Assembly: GCA_928724745.1 (NCBI GenBank)
Contig: CAKMXJ010000016.1
Location: 520,001-584,000 of the forward strand
Origin: Anthracocystis setariae
Taxonomy: Eukaryota; Basidiomycota; Ustilaginomycetes; Ustilaginales; Ustilaginaceae
DNA: 64,000 nucleotides
Direction of reading: 5' to 3'
Notes under the pieces: model-generated
The model's input: only the letters and a program-made list of their open reading frames with translations
What the model was told of the DNA's origin: nothing
The model's database searches: none
Shown: positions 10,845-20,413 of the stretch, one piece after another
Position numbering within the stretch: position 1 is the first letter of the stretch
Layout of the letters: each line of letters opens with the position of its first letter
Translations under genes and position numbers: made by a program

Positions 10845-11688
10845 CTTGAAGTATAGTTTGTGAAGAGGGGGGGATTGGTTGGTGGTTGGTGGAGGTACGA
10901 AGGGTGATCACTACAACTGATGATCCGAGGGCCACACTGACCCACTAAGGGTGTGAAATGCAATGTTCTGTCCAGGCCGGCGAGTAGTCGGCGGCGGCTT
11001 GGGAGTTAGTTTCTTCCTTTCTTCATGCCTGAACAACCGTTGTGCGCTGTGCAAGCATAAATTGTGGTCCTTTGGACGGAGTACTGTCTGACGGCAGCAG
11101 AGCCACTCTCTGGGATCCAGCGTATTGAGCCTGAACTTGAGGTCGCTGTGTGCTGCCGTCTCTACCTCCAGGTCGGCCTGAATTCCAAAAAGGTGCATTC
11201 CAGTCCAGTCCAATAGCAGCTTGGTTTCGCTGCCGCACGTGATCTTTGCATACATCGGCCGAGGTTTTGCACTCTAACATTTAGATTTTTTGGACTTTGA
11301 GACATCACCGATCAAGCTCTTGCTTTCAACGTCGTGTACCCGATAGATTCCAACGCTTGACACCAATTTGGCTTCCAGCTGGCATGACCAGCCTGAATCT
11401 GTACCGGGCCTGGATGTACTTTGCCGAAACTTGCCTTCGGCTGTACAGGACAGTAGAGGGTGCAGGGTCTGAGTCGAGGAACAGTACAGGATTGCCTCGT
11501 CAGTCTATGTTGAGCTCTCAGTGTTGACACTTCAATCCCAGGCCTCGAGATATGCCTGTTCTACGGCAGTATAGATTGTTCGTGCTTCCGACAGTGACGG
11601 TACAGTACATGGAGAAGATAGCATGTGCGCGAACGTGGTATATCGGATTCAAACAAGATTGCGAGGGGCTTGCTGTGCTCTTGCATTT
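10845..11688. other. Intergenic region between RPL26 and KEI1
   Basis: It contains the RPL26 promoter, with a pyrimidine-rich leader directly before the ATG on the minus strand, and the KEI1 3' flank. Several CAGTAC/TACTG elements occur at 11443-11455, 11481-11488 and 11599-11608, the same motif family that is dense beyond 57 kb. No gene was seen. Confidence 0.55.
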
Positions 11689-12591
11689 CTAGGCAACCAA
11701 TCGGTCAATGATAGCCCTTGAGCCACCATTGGAGTGGCCGGGTGTGGTAGGTCTGGAAACGGGGCCGTTGACTGCACCCGCCTTTGGGTTCTGATTGGAT
11801 CCAGTCGCTTTGGCGGTAGCGACATCGGCAACAGCTTCGTCATCACTCCATGCTTCGAGCTCTTGCTCGTCTACAACGGGATGGTAGCGGTATTCGGACC
11901 TAGCTTCTCGAGAGCGTGAAGCTGCCGAGCCTGCTGATGCTTTGGATAGTGGTAATGTGCGATACGTGCCGTGGCGAAGGTGGAGGGCGTAAGAGTAGAG
12001 TACCATGGCAAAGTAGATCTTGATGAGCCAGCCCAAGGTGAGCACAACGGCGGAAAAGTCCTTTTCTTCCTTCCAGACACGTTCTGCGCTGAGCTTTCGT
12101 GCATCTCCGGTGAGTTTGTCGTGATGAAGCTTGGCCATTTGTTCTGGCGTCCTGTACTGAGCTTCCAGAGTCTCGATGAGGTCCATGAGGCCAGTTTGGT
12201 GGTCCGACTGGTTGGTGGTGGGACGACCATCGTGGGGCGTGAAGAAGAACCAGCTGAGCGTAAAGAGGAGCGTCCAAAAGGTGGAGATCAAATGGTCCAG
12301 AGTGAAGAGATGGGCGTAGGTAAGAACGTGCTTTCCGTCCTCGTCCGAGATGCCCTTGAGTCCCCACAGGAAGATGACGATGGTTGCTATCGAGTAGAGG
12401 TAGAGTGCAACTTGGGAGAATGTGCCGCCCTGGAACACAGCTAGGATACCATACACTCCGGCTGTCTTGTTGAAGAGCGCAAAGAGCGTGATGATGGATG
12501 CACCGACCTTCAAGTCCATGAATCCAAGAAAAGATGTGATGGCATGGTGAAAGGACGGCAAGTTGGGAAGCCGCAAGTAAAGGCGCGACAT
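11689..12591 (-). CDS. KEI1: Inositol phosphorylceramide synthase regulatory subunit Kei1
   Basis: 300 aa from ATG 12591 (MSRLYLRLPNLPSFHH). The frame extends upstream only to a TTG, so that start is rejected. The N-terminal half has the Kei1 signature SFLGFMDLKVGASIITLFALFN, GVYGILAVF and further hydrophobic segments, about four membrane spans in total. Kei1 partners the catalytic subunit Aur1 in the Golgi, making inositol phosphorylceramide from ceramide and phosphatidylinositol, and carries Aur1 through the Golgi. The C-terminal 80 residues are Ser/Ala/Gly-rich, probably a cytosolic tail. It is divergent from YVC1 across about 650 bp. Confidence 0.88.
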   Translation of the reverse strand: MSRLYLRLPNLPSFHHAITSFLGFMDLKVGASIITLFALFNKTAGVYGILAVFQGGTFSQVALYLYSIATIVIFLWGLKGISDEDGKHVLTYAHLFTLDHLISTFWTLLFTLSWFFFTPHDGRPTTNQSDHQTGLMDLIETLEAQYRTPEQMAKLHHDKLTGDARKLSAERVWKEEKDFSAVVLTLGWLIKIYFAMVLYSYALHLRHGTYRTLPLSKASAGSAASRSREARSEYRYHPVVDEQELEAWSDDEAVADVATAKATGSNQNPKAGAVNGPVSRPTTPGHSNGGSRAIIDRLVA

Positions 12592-13244
12592 GATGTGGAA
12601 TGCAAGCGAGAGCAAGTCGGTGTACGTCGGGACGAGGCGGGTGTTGAAGAGGCGCAAAGCACAGAAACTATCGCGGCATGGTGCGTCGATCGTCGAGCAA
12701 CCGTGGAGAGTATGCTTCTCTAGAGGGACCACAAGAGATGATAGCGATGACAAGAATCAGGTGGAGCACATGTACAAGCACAAGCCAAGCAACTCGAACG
12801 CGTCGCCGTTGCCGATTCCAACACAGCTCCGGGAGTCGGCGATGAAAGGTTAACTTTTTTCGGCTTGAATTTATCTTTTTACATTATTGAAGTGACTGGC
12901 AGCGTGGCGTCCACAGTCAGCCACACTTTTCTGGCCACAGGCGGTGCGTGCGCGACTGTATATTGGGTGTATGTATGTATGTATGTGTTGGCTGGGGTTG
13001 GTGTGTGTGTGTGTGTGTGTGTGTGACAGGTGGAGGTTGGAATGTGATAGGAAGGGGTTGTTCCCACGCCGACCGACACGTTTGTGCCGTGCGTGCCATC
13101 TCCCCAACCCCGCATCGTGCATATTCTCCTTTCGCTCCAATGTGAATGCCAGCCACCGGCGCTTGACATCAAGGCAAAGGCATAGACGGCGTTTCCGCCT
13201 CGGCCTAGCACTACCATTTCACCAACTCCATCTTTAATCCTAGC
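12592..13244. promoter_or_regulatory. Divergent KEI1/YVC1 promoter region with microsatellites
   Basis: A 653-bp region between divergent genes. It carries a (GTAT)n tract at about 12969-12986 and a (GT)12 tract at 13001-13025. No gene was seen. Promoter function is inferred from position only. Confidence 0.6.
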
Positions 13245-16124
13245 ATGTCCAAAGCAGTCTCGCAGCGCGCTTCTGCCAATTCGCTGCGTGACCAGCAAAG
13301 GCACCACAGGCGTCATGTCTCGCTTCGCAATCTACCCGACCAACCGGGCCCCAACGACCACATCCCTTCGCATCTCGAGCTTGATCCACGCTCCCCCGCG
13401 ACCTCGTCCATTTCCATCAGCTCCACCGAACACCATCTAGGTGATGCTACCGGCATTAGCCGATCTCACTACGACGTCGCTCAGGCCGCTGCTCAAGGTA
13501 CTTTTCCCGATCGTCCCCGCGCCGGGGCCAGTACTATCCGTCGCAACACCGAAGCTTCGGCTCAGGATCTGGATCGCCTGCTTGAGTCCGAGGGTGAAGA
13601 TGGTGTCAACCTCATCAAAATTGTCGAGCGTCAGGACGTGTTCCACCTCATCCACGAGATCAGATCGGATCTGAGGAAGACCATCGACACTCATTTGAGC
13701 TGGGAGGAGCTCACTTCTGTCGACCTCAACTTCTCCCTGGTGCGACCTCTAGCCATCAAGTACAGCAACTTCCGTTCCATCGCCATCCTATACTGTCTCA
13801 TGCTCAACAGGATCTATTTCCAGCGCGAGGCCACTCGAGATCTTGCCTTTCAGTCGGTCAACAATACTCGCGCTGCACTCTGCGAATTGCTGGCGATCAA
13901 GCTGCTCAGGACATTCTCCAACGATGGGCTCGAGCTCGTCACATCGCTCACGGCAAGCTTCCATCCCCTGGCCGGTGCCACATACAAAGAGCTCCAGGAA
14001 CTTCACCTTGCATCTTCACACATCGACATACACGAGATCACCACCCATGGATTCTCCCCAAAGCAATACTCCAACACGCTAGAGCTCGCCATCACATCAT
14101 CGGCGAAACGCTTCATCGCATCACCCCTCTGCCAGCGTTGCATCGATGGCATCTGGAACGGCAAGGTGGTATTGTCGCCGATGCAGGCTTCCCATGCTAT
14201 CCTCAACGACAGCTACAAAAAGCGCCCCCTCAGCATCTACGACCCTGCCAAAGCACCTTGGCTCAACCATTTGCGCCTGCGCGTCCCGTCCATCCGCGCC
14301 AAGCTCGAGTTCTGCACCTTTGTCATCATCCTCGTGCTCTACGTACTCGCATTGGCTCAAAAAGGTAGCCCGACATGGACCATCCAAGAAACGCTCTTCT
14401 CGATCTGGGTCTTTGGCTTTGCCGTCGACGAGCTGGCCCAGCTGCAGGAACACGGCCTTTCGCAGTACCTCGGCTCGCTGTATAATCTGCTTGATTCCCT
14501 GTTCTGCGTTATTGCCTTTTGTTGGTTCGGACTGCGGATCTCTGCGCTTAAGCATGGACTGCCAGACCGAAGCGATCTCAGTTTCGATTGCCTCGCCCTC
14601 GGAGCAGTGCTGCTTTGTCCCAGAGTCGCCAGCTCGTTGGTGCAGGATAACGTGGTGCTGCTCAGTCTCAAGGCCATGTTGTCGGACTTTATGTTCTTCA
14701 CCGTGCTCGCCATGATCTGCTTCTCCGGGTTCGCCTACGCTTTCTACTCGCTGGCGTCCGAAGAGCGATGGACGTTCAAGGCGGTACTTTGGCTGATGCT
14801 CAAGGTGTGGTTTGGCAGTTCTTACCTCGGCTTCGATGAGGCACGCAGCTTCTCCCTCACCTTTGGTCCACCTCTCATGATCATCTACACGATCATGAGC
14901 AATACGCTGCTTCTCACAGTCCTCATCTCGCTTCTCAGCAACACTTTCCAGGTGGTCGCCATGAACGCCAACGAAGAGGCCATGTTCCAATTTGCCTGCA
15001 AGACCATGGCGGGCATCACGACGGATGCCATCTTCTCGTACCAACCTCCGCTCAACTTGGTGGCGATCGCGGTGGTCATGCCGTTAAGCTTCGTTTTGTC
15101 GCCAAGGTGGCTGCACAAGATCAATGTGTTTTTGATCAGGTTGACGAGCTTTCCGATCTTGCTGGCGATCAGGTTTGCCGAGATGGGAGTTTTGGAAGAG
15201 GGCGTGAGTCTGACGGCGGAAAAGGGCAAGAGTCTGTTGAGTCGACTGCCCATCTTCAACAGTGGACTGGATCATGCGAGCCAGGATGTGATCGAGGCGG
15301 CGTTTGATTTCCAATGCGGAGTTGGAAAGGAGGAGTGGGGGGTGGAGGATGGGCCGAGTGGGAACGAGGCAGACGATGAGGATGGAGCTGGAGACGGCAA
15401 GAAGGACATGACAGTGGATGGCAGCTGGGACGAGCAAGCCGCTGCGCAGTTGGAGAGGAAGCTGACGCCTCGACCTGAGGACCAAGCCAAGGAAAGGCCC
15501 CATACGGCAGCTGAAGAGAGCTCAAAGGCTGCAAAGCAGCAGGAACCCGCGGGTGTACCGAGCAGCCCTGCACCCACCCAGTCGTCCGTTGCTCCCAGCA
15601 CGAGTTCCCGTCAGATACGAGAACGACCTGCGAAAAGTGGCACGACGCAGCTTCTTCGTAAGGGCCCGGAACCGCGTGGCCTAGGTTCACTCAGTTCACC
15701 CCTGGCGAAGCTGTTCACCCGTGTCATCGACCCACACGATCTTGAAGGCGAAGCGATTCAGCACAGCTCTTCTCTGTCCAGATCTCGCTCGACTTCGCGG
15801 ATCAGGGATGGGGCAAGTTTCGGCTCCGACGGCCGTCCGCAATTGAAATCAGGTGTCGGTCAGAAGGATAAGGCGGATCGGCCTGCCATTGGAGAAGGAT
15901 CGGGCAGTAGAGGCGGTAGTGTTGGTGATGGACCTGTGTCTTTTGGCGATGATAGTCTGAATGCGGAACTGAGAGCGATCGCCACCAGGGTTCAGGAAAT
16001 GGAGGCGAGGGGTAAACGCATGGAAGACTTGCTTCTGCAGCTGCTGGAGAAGAGTCATTCGGTAGCGATGAGCAGGAGCTCGTCGGGGAAGATTCTTCCT
16101 CAGGAGGGTGGGACCAAGCAGTGA
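13245..16124 (+). CDS. YVC1: Vacuolar TRP-type cation channel, Yvc1 family
   Basis: Single exon, 959 aa, ATG at 13245. A cytosolic N-terminal part includes an RLTSFPILLAIRFAE-like helical context shared with later regions of the family. Between about residues 345 and 645 lie the hydrophobic segments of a six-span channel (EFCTFVIILVLYVLALAQ, LYNLLDSLFCVIAFCWFGLR), with a pore region VWFGSSYLGFDEARSF and a last helix MSNTLLLTVLISLLSNTFQVV. This is the fungal TRPY/Yvc1 arrangement. These channels release Ca2+ from the vacuole in response to stretch, osmotic shock and Ca2+. The C-terminal 270 residues are acidic, then Ser/Arg-rich, and end in a short coiled coil (about 905-945). Confidence 0.88.
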   Translation: MSKAVSQRASANSLRDQQRHHRRHVSLRNLPDQPGPNDHIPSHLELDPRSPATSSISISSTEHHLGDATGISRSHYDVAQAAAQGTFPDRPRAGASTIRRNTEASAQDLDRLLESEGEDGVNLIKIVERQDVFHLIHEIRSDLRKTIDTHLSWEELTSVDLNFSLVRPLAIKYSNFRSIAILYCLMLNRIYFQREATRDLAFQSVNNTRAALCELLAIKLLRTFSNDGLELVTSLTASFHPLAGATYKELQELHLASSHIDIHEITTHGFSPKQYSNTLELAITSSAKRFIASPLCQRCIDGIWNGKVVLSPMQASHAILNDSYKKRPLSIYDPAKAPWLNHLRLRVPSIRAKLEFCTFVIILVLYVLALAQKGSPTWTIQETLFSIWVFGFAVDELAQLQEHGLSQYLGSLYNLLDSLFCVIAFCWFGLRISALKHGLPDRSDLSFDCLALGAVLLCPRVASSLVQDNVVLLSLKAMLSDFMFFTVLAMICFSGFAYAFYSLASEERWTFKAVLWLMLKVWFGSSYLGFDEARSFSLTFGPPLMIIYTIMSNTLLLTVLISLLSNTFQVVAMNANEEAMFQFACKTMAGITTDAIFSYQPPLNLVAIAVVMPLSFVLSPRWLHKINVFLIRLTSFPILLAIRFAEMGVLEEGVSLTAEKGKSLLSRLPIFNSGLDHASQDVIEAAFDFQCGVGKEEWGVEDGPSGNEADDEDGAGDGKKDMTVDGSWDEQAAAQLERKLTPRPEDQAKERPHTAAEESSKAAKQQEPAGVPSSPAPTQSSVAPSTSSRQIRERPAKSGTTQLLRKGPEPRGLGSLSSPLAKLFTRVIDPHDLEGEAIQHSSSLSRSRSTSRIRDGASFGSDGRPQLKSGVGQKDKADRPAIGEGSGSRGGSVGDGPVSFGDDSLNAELRAIATRVQEMEARGKRMEDLLLQLLEKSHSVAMSRSSSGKILPQEGGTKQ

Positions 16125-16294
16125 GCTCTACCTACTCTGATATGTCCAGTATATAGCAAAGCACCTTCATAGATTGGTTGTGGTATATGCAACTCGGATG
16201 GGTCGATTGGAATGCGAAACGAGAAACCAAGCACTCATTTGAACCAGACTTTTAACAACTCATGTATATTTAATTTGGCCCAGTTTGCATAGAA

Positions 16295-16413
16295 GGCACT
16301 ATGGCGGAGTGGTTATCGCGTGGCACTAGAATCGATCGCATTCTAGAGTAAATCCTGCTCAACAAAATATGCCATTCCCTCTGGGAGCACAGGTTCAAAT
16401 CCTGTTGGTGTCG
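16295..16413 (+). tRNA. tRNA-Ser (AGA) with intron
   Basis: The acceptor stem GGCACTA pairs with TGGTGTC, discriminator G. The D stem is GCG/CGC and the anticodon stem TGGCA/TGCCA. The loop CTAGAA gives anticodon AGA at 16328-16330. A 37-nt intron (16332-16368) interrupts at position 37/38. The long variable arm (TCCC-TCT-GGGA) is the class II feature expected for Ser. The T arm is ACAGG-TTCAAAT-CCTGT. An oligo-T run just downstream is a Pol III terminator. Confidence 0.92.
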
Positions 16414-17038
16414 ATTTTTTTGTCACATTTTTTATGCACTCTGGAGCGCAGGAAGACGAGGGCTATCCGCTCCACTTTTTTCGAGCATGATCAGTTGAGG
16501 AATAGAGAAGTTATGCTGATTTGAATTTTTTGATATGATGGTGGTTTTCACTGCCGTCAAAAAGATCGCTGCGCGTGGTCAGAGTGTAAGTTTTGGGTGC
16601 CCTCGAGCTTTCAATCTCAAGGAGTTGCAAACCCATTCCCATGGAACTGACGTAGGCCGGTAGGTGTCTTGTAGTGCTGACCGCGGTCAGTCGCTTTGCC
16701 TGTCGCATCGCCTTGCTCCGAGAAGGTCGAGGTAGAGTAACGATACCCTTTCAATGATTCTGACTCTCAACCTCGAGTTGACCCTGATTCGTGCTACCGG
16801 CCATATTATTGGGGAGTACTGCTGGCTGTGACTAATCTCAATCCTCATAGCCTGAGCTAGATAGCATCGGCAACTGTGCTTTCATTACCTCTTGGGTCAC
16901 CTTATGGTCATTCCTTTTCCTTGAAACTGTGTAATCACTTCTTTGAGGACGCATGCATTCAAGTCAGTACGATGCGAAGGGTATAATCATAGTTGTACAA
17001 AGATCGACGGGAGGTCGATTCGACAACGTTAGTGGAAG
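16414..17038. other. Intergenic region after tRNA-Ser
   Basis: Apart from the Pol III terminator at 16415-16420 I see no gene or repeat here. Confidence 0.5.
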
Positions 17039-17563
17039 CTAGGATCGCTCTGGGTGATTGAGAGCGTCGAGCTGCGCCAAGTGATCTGCTAGGTCATCCA
17101 AAGGGGTTCTTTCCTGCTTCTGTTCTTGCTGCTGCTGACCAGTCTGCGTCGGCGACAACGTACTTGGTGCTGGCTGGTGCGATGGTACCGCCGAGGTGGG
17201 TGTCAGCACCGCACTGGCGCCGTGCCATCCTGGAGCGATCCTATGCAAGAGTTGCTTGCGCCTCTCCTCCTTTTCACGTTCTCTCGCCTCGAGATACTGC
17301 TTGTGCCTGGTGAGGAGTTGGTCGATCGTGGAGGACGACGGTGTGTTGGGATCGAGCACGTAGGATTCGAGCGAGAAAGGGTAGACAAAGTATGCAGAGA
17401 TGTCAGCGGGGAGTGGGTGGAGGTCGGCGGGGATTTGCGGGGCGTGTGGAAGGGAGACGGAGGGGGAGGAGATGAGGGGGACGCGGGAGGCGAGGGAGTA
17501 GAGCGGATTGGTGCTGGATGGGTTGGAGCGAGGCTGTGTAGCAGAAAAAGCGGTGGTCGACAT
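17039..17563 (-). CDS. Conserved-looking hypothetical protein
   Basis: 174 aa, single exon, ATG at 17563. I cannot assign a function. The central part has an ordered-looking segment (about residues 44-70, ending AYFVYPFSLESYVL) followed by a charged helix (YLEAREREKEERRKQLLHRIAPG). It then has a Gln/Pro-rich stretch and a short acidic amphipathic C-terminus (LDDLADHLAQLDALNH). There is no signal peptide or membrane span, so a small soluble adaptor-like protein is likely. Codon use and the clean ATG support a real gene. Confidence 0.6.
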   Translation of the reverse strand: MSTTAFSATQPRSNPSSTNPLYSLASRVPLISSPSVSLPHAPQIPADLHPLPADISAYFVYPFSLESYVLDPNTPSSSTIDQLLTRHKQYLEAREREKEERRKQLLHRIAPGWHGASAVLTPTSAVPSHQPAPSTLSPTQTGQQQQEQKQERTPLDDLADHLAQLDALNHPERS

Positions 17564-18240
17564 GATGGAACAGAGGTAGATAAGAGCCTGACGAGATGAT
17601 GGAGGACGTCGCCGATGGAGGCTGGCTGGCTCAATGGCTTAAGCTTGCGCCTGATTGGGGTTGAAACTGTGACAATTACGTGGATCTCTGTCCGACGTGA
17701 TTGATGTAAGGTTGAGGCAAGGCAATCAATGCAGCTGATGGGAAAAAGCAAGCAAGACCAATTAGAAAGGAGAAAGGTGATATGATCAAGTTGAGGAGAG
17801 GCAGCTTCCAGTTGAGTTGCACGGGCCTGGTCACTGCAGCCTCCACAGGCACGGACGGGTCCATCCGTGGAGGCCATCGACGAGCCACACGAGCATGAAC
17901 ATGTGTGCAGATGCAAGCGTGGGCCCGCGAATGAGCAATCAATACAGTACGCCCCACGTCCAAGCGGACAAGCCGACGCTCAGCTGGCGCTGCTCGCGTC
18001 TCACCGAAATTTCATACAGTAAATCGGGTCCACATAATTCGGGATTTCCATGAATTTCTTCTTTCTCTCTCTCTCTCTCTCTCTCTCTGTGTCTCACCTT
18101 TGCCTCGAAAAATGCACATCTCGCTGAGCACGGCACAAAACAGCGACGGGTCCATTCACGATTGACCGACCTATCCAAAAATCATCTTTCTTCTTGCAAC
18201 CATATCCGCGCTACACCGTCGTATCAATCCTAGCTCCGCT
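17564..18240. promoter_or_regulatory. Divergent promoter region with (CT)n tract upstream of PER1
   Basis: A 677-bp region between divergent genes. A (CT)12 dinucleotide run lies at 18064-18088, in the probable 5' leader of PER1. No other feature was seen. Confidence 0.6.
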
Positions 18241-20010
18241 ATGGAAGTCGTTGCGGGGCCATCAACATCTTCTATCTCCATGTCTTCGCTCCGCATAGAG
18301 AGGCGCCCCACGCGTCGTGCGACGAGCTCATCGTCCATGTCGCTAGCTTCTGCCGGCGCCGACGACACGGTTCGCACCACATCCAACGCATCGACGCGAC
18401 ACTGCCGCCGAAAGCACGCCTCGCGTTCCAGATCCATCCTCGCCCTCGTCATCGTCGCTCTGGTCTCCCTCATCTTGGCTCCCACTGCGCTGGCCTCGGA
18501 AGGCGATCGCTCCTTCGAATACCGCATGTGTGTAAACTCCTCTGTCGCAGATCTCTGCAAAGACCGCGTCGACGATGGAGTGTTGGAAGCGCAGCGACTT
18601 CCATTCATCCTTCGCTTGACTGGATGGTCGTGCGCGGATGACTGCAAATACCACTGTACGCATAGAATCACCAACGAGGCGGTCGAACGCGTCCAAAGGA
18701 TCAAAGACGAGGCCCAGGCTGAGGTCAAAGCTCTCGCGGATTCTCAATCCTGGTCGGTACCCACCCGAGAGCAGAAGATCAAGGCCATTGTCGATTCCAA
18801 GCTGCAGCAACTCAGACCAGTGCAGAAACAGATGGTGCAGTACCATGGTAAATGGGTTTTCATCCGATTTTTGGGTGCGCAGGAGCCGCTGTCGGTGCTG
18901 TTCAGCTTGCTCAACCTCCGCGTGCATTACAAGGCGTTTTTCATGATGAGGAAGCAGCTGCCAGACACGTTCCCGCTCAAGCTGGTGTACATCGTGCATA
19001 CGCTCATCAGTGTCAATGCTTGGCTTTGGTCGGCCATCTTCCATGCTCGTGACAAGCCCTTGACCGAAAAGCTGGATTACTTTTCGGCAGCCTCCGTCAT
19101 CATGTCAGGCTTCTTCTTCAGCGCTTGTCGGCTCTTCCGCATCGCTCCCGGCAGCGAACGCTTTGTTCTGTTGCGCAAGGTCTGCATTGCAGCCTTGGTT
19201 TTGCACATGCTGTACCTCAGCATCGGCAGGTTCGACTACGCCTACAACATGACGGCCAATTTGGTGGTGGGATTGATTCACTCGTTGCTTTGGTTAACCT
19301 ATTCCTTGAGGCCTACCACTTTCCCCTCCAATCCGCTTGTCGAAAGGACCGCACACTCGCGTGCCGCTATGCGAGCGGCTAAAACCAACTTCTCGGGCCT
19401 CTCCACTCCGGCTCCGCTTACCAACGGTGCTCTGACACCGCCAGTGCCCGTCTCGACCAACATCGGCCCGCCCAGTTCGCAACCTCAAGCTCGTCGCAAA
19501 TTGCAAATCATCCTCGGTCTCACCACGGCATCGGTGCTGCTCGAGGTGCTGGATTTCGCTCCCATCCTCCGTATCGTCGATGCGCATTCGCTCTGGCATC
19601 TCGCTACCGTCCCCATCACGCAGATGTGGTACGAATGGCTCGTGGCTGATGCGCAGGAATGCGTTTCCACTGGCTGGTGGCTTTCGGACCGTCCTGCGTC
19701 AGCTTCTTCCGGCGCACTGGAGTCCATGATCGAGCGACTCGGTGAGGTGCTCAAGGGCCGAGCAGCCAGTCTGGCGCAGAACATCGAACTGAATGCGCTC
19801 ACCCAGAGGTTAAACGAGCTGGCCAACAAGGCTGGCTTCAGTGGGCGCGGCACGACGGATACCAATGCAAGTAGTGCAGGGTTGGGGCTCGAGATGGATG
19901 CCAGTGCGGCAGGTACAAGTACAGGCGTTGGGAGAGGCATAGGCGCAGGTCTTACAGATAGGGATGCAGCGCATGCTGGTGGTGCAAGTGGAAAAACGAA
20001 AGATTATTAA
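18241..20010 (+). CDS. PER1: GPI-anchor lipid remodelling protein Per1 (PGAP3)
   Basis: 589 aa, ATG at 18241. Residues 1-64 are Ser/Arg-rich. A hydrophobic signal segment spans about 66-86 (ILALVIVALVSLILAPTALA), followed by a luminal Cys-rich domain (RMCVNSSVADLC, WSCADDCKYHC). The classic Per1 block then begins with KWVFIRFLGAQEPLSVLFSLLN and continues with several membrane spans. Per1/PGAP3 works in the ER, where it removes the sn-2 acyl chain of GPI anchors so that a saturated or ceramide lipid can be installed. About 60 residues lie before the signal segment, so translation could also begin at an internal Met (residue 14 or 33). The C-terminus is a Gly/Thr/Ala-rich tail. Confidence 0.88.
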   Translation: MEVVAGPSTSSISMSSLRIERRPTRRATSSSSMSLASAGADDTVRTTSNASTRHCRRKHASRSRSILALVIVALVSLILAPTALASEGDRSFEYRMCVNSSVADLCKDRVDDGVLEAQRLPFILRLTGWSCADDCKYHCTHRITNEAVERVQRIKDEAQAEVKALADSQSWSVPTREQKIKAIVDSKLQQLRPVQKQMVQYHGKWVFIRFLGAQEPLSVLFSLLNLRVHYKAFFMMRKQLPDTFPLKLVYIVHTLISVNAWLWSAIFHARDKPLTEKLDYFSAASVIMSGFFFSACRLFRIAPGSERFVLLRKVCIAALVLHMLYLSIGRFDYAYNMTANLVVGLIHSLLWLTYSLRPTTFPSNPLVERTAHSRAAMRAAKTNFSGLSTPAPLTNGALTPPVPVSTNIGPPSSQPQARRKLQIILGLTTASVLLEVLDFAPILRIVDAHSLWHLATVPITQMWYEWLVADAQECVSTGWWLSDRPASASSGALESMIERLGEVLKGRAASLAQNIELNALTQRLNELANKAGFSGRGTTDTNASSAGLGLEMDASAAGTSTGVGRGIGAGLTDRDAAHAGGASGKTKDY

Positions 20011-20413
20011 AGTTCAACACCAACTTTCGGTGTAGCTCTCTGGATGGCACCTGTACAACTCACACACTGTATATTGTTTGCAAAGGTAAGTGTTAGTCTC
20101 GGTCTATATATTGTCATTGCTGTCTGTTCTCCCAGCGATGGATGAGTTTGTGTGTGCATGAACAAGCAAGTGGCCAGTCCACCTTTGAGAAGGTCCCGAA
20201 CAGTTGCGAAGTGGCTGCTAAGAAGGAGTCCAAATCGCATCGCAACCAACGCATCCAGGGAAGCTCGGGATTCGGCAGAGATTATTTTGGGCTTTGCCGC
20301 GAAGGAAAAATTCCAATTTCCGAGCACCTTCATTCTCCACACCAACCTTGGTGTCCTCACCACCACCAAACTAGCAGTCTCTGCGATAGTCTTTCTGGTG
20401 AACTGCGAGCGCC
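20011..20413. other. Intergenic region PER1-SPOUT1-like
   Basis: 403 bp between two same-strand genes, with short AT-rich stretches and no feature I can name. Confidence 0.5.

Noticed and set aside
14121..15044. 307-codon minus-strand frame opposite YVC1
   Set aside because: Antisense to the channel's membrane domain; it encodes a charged, His/Glu-rich sequence with no family features.
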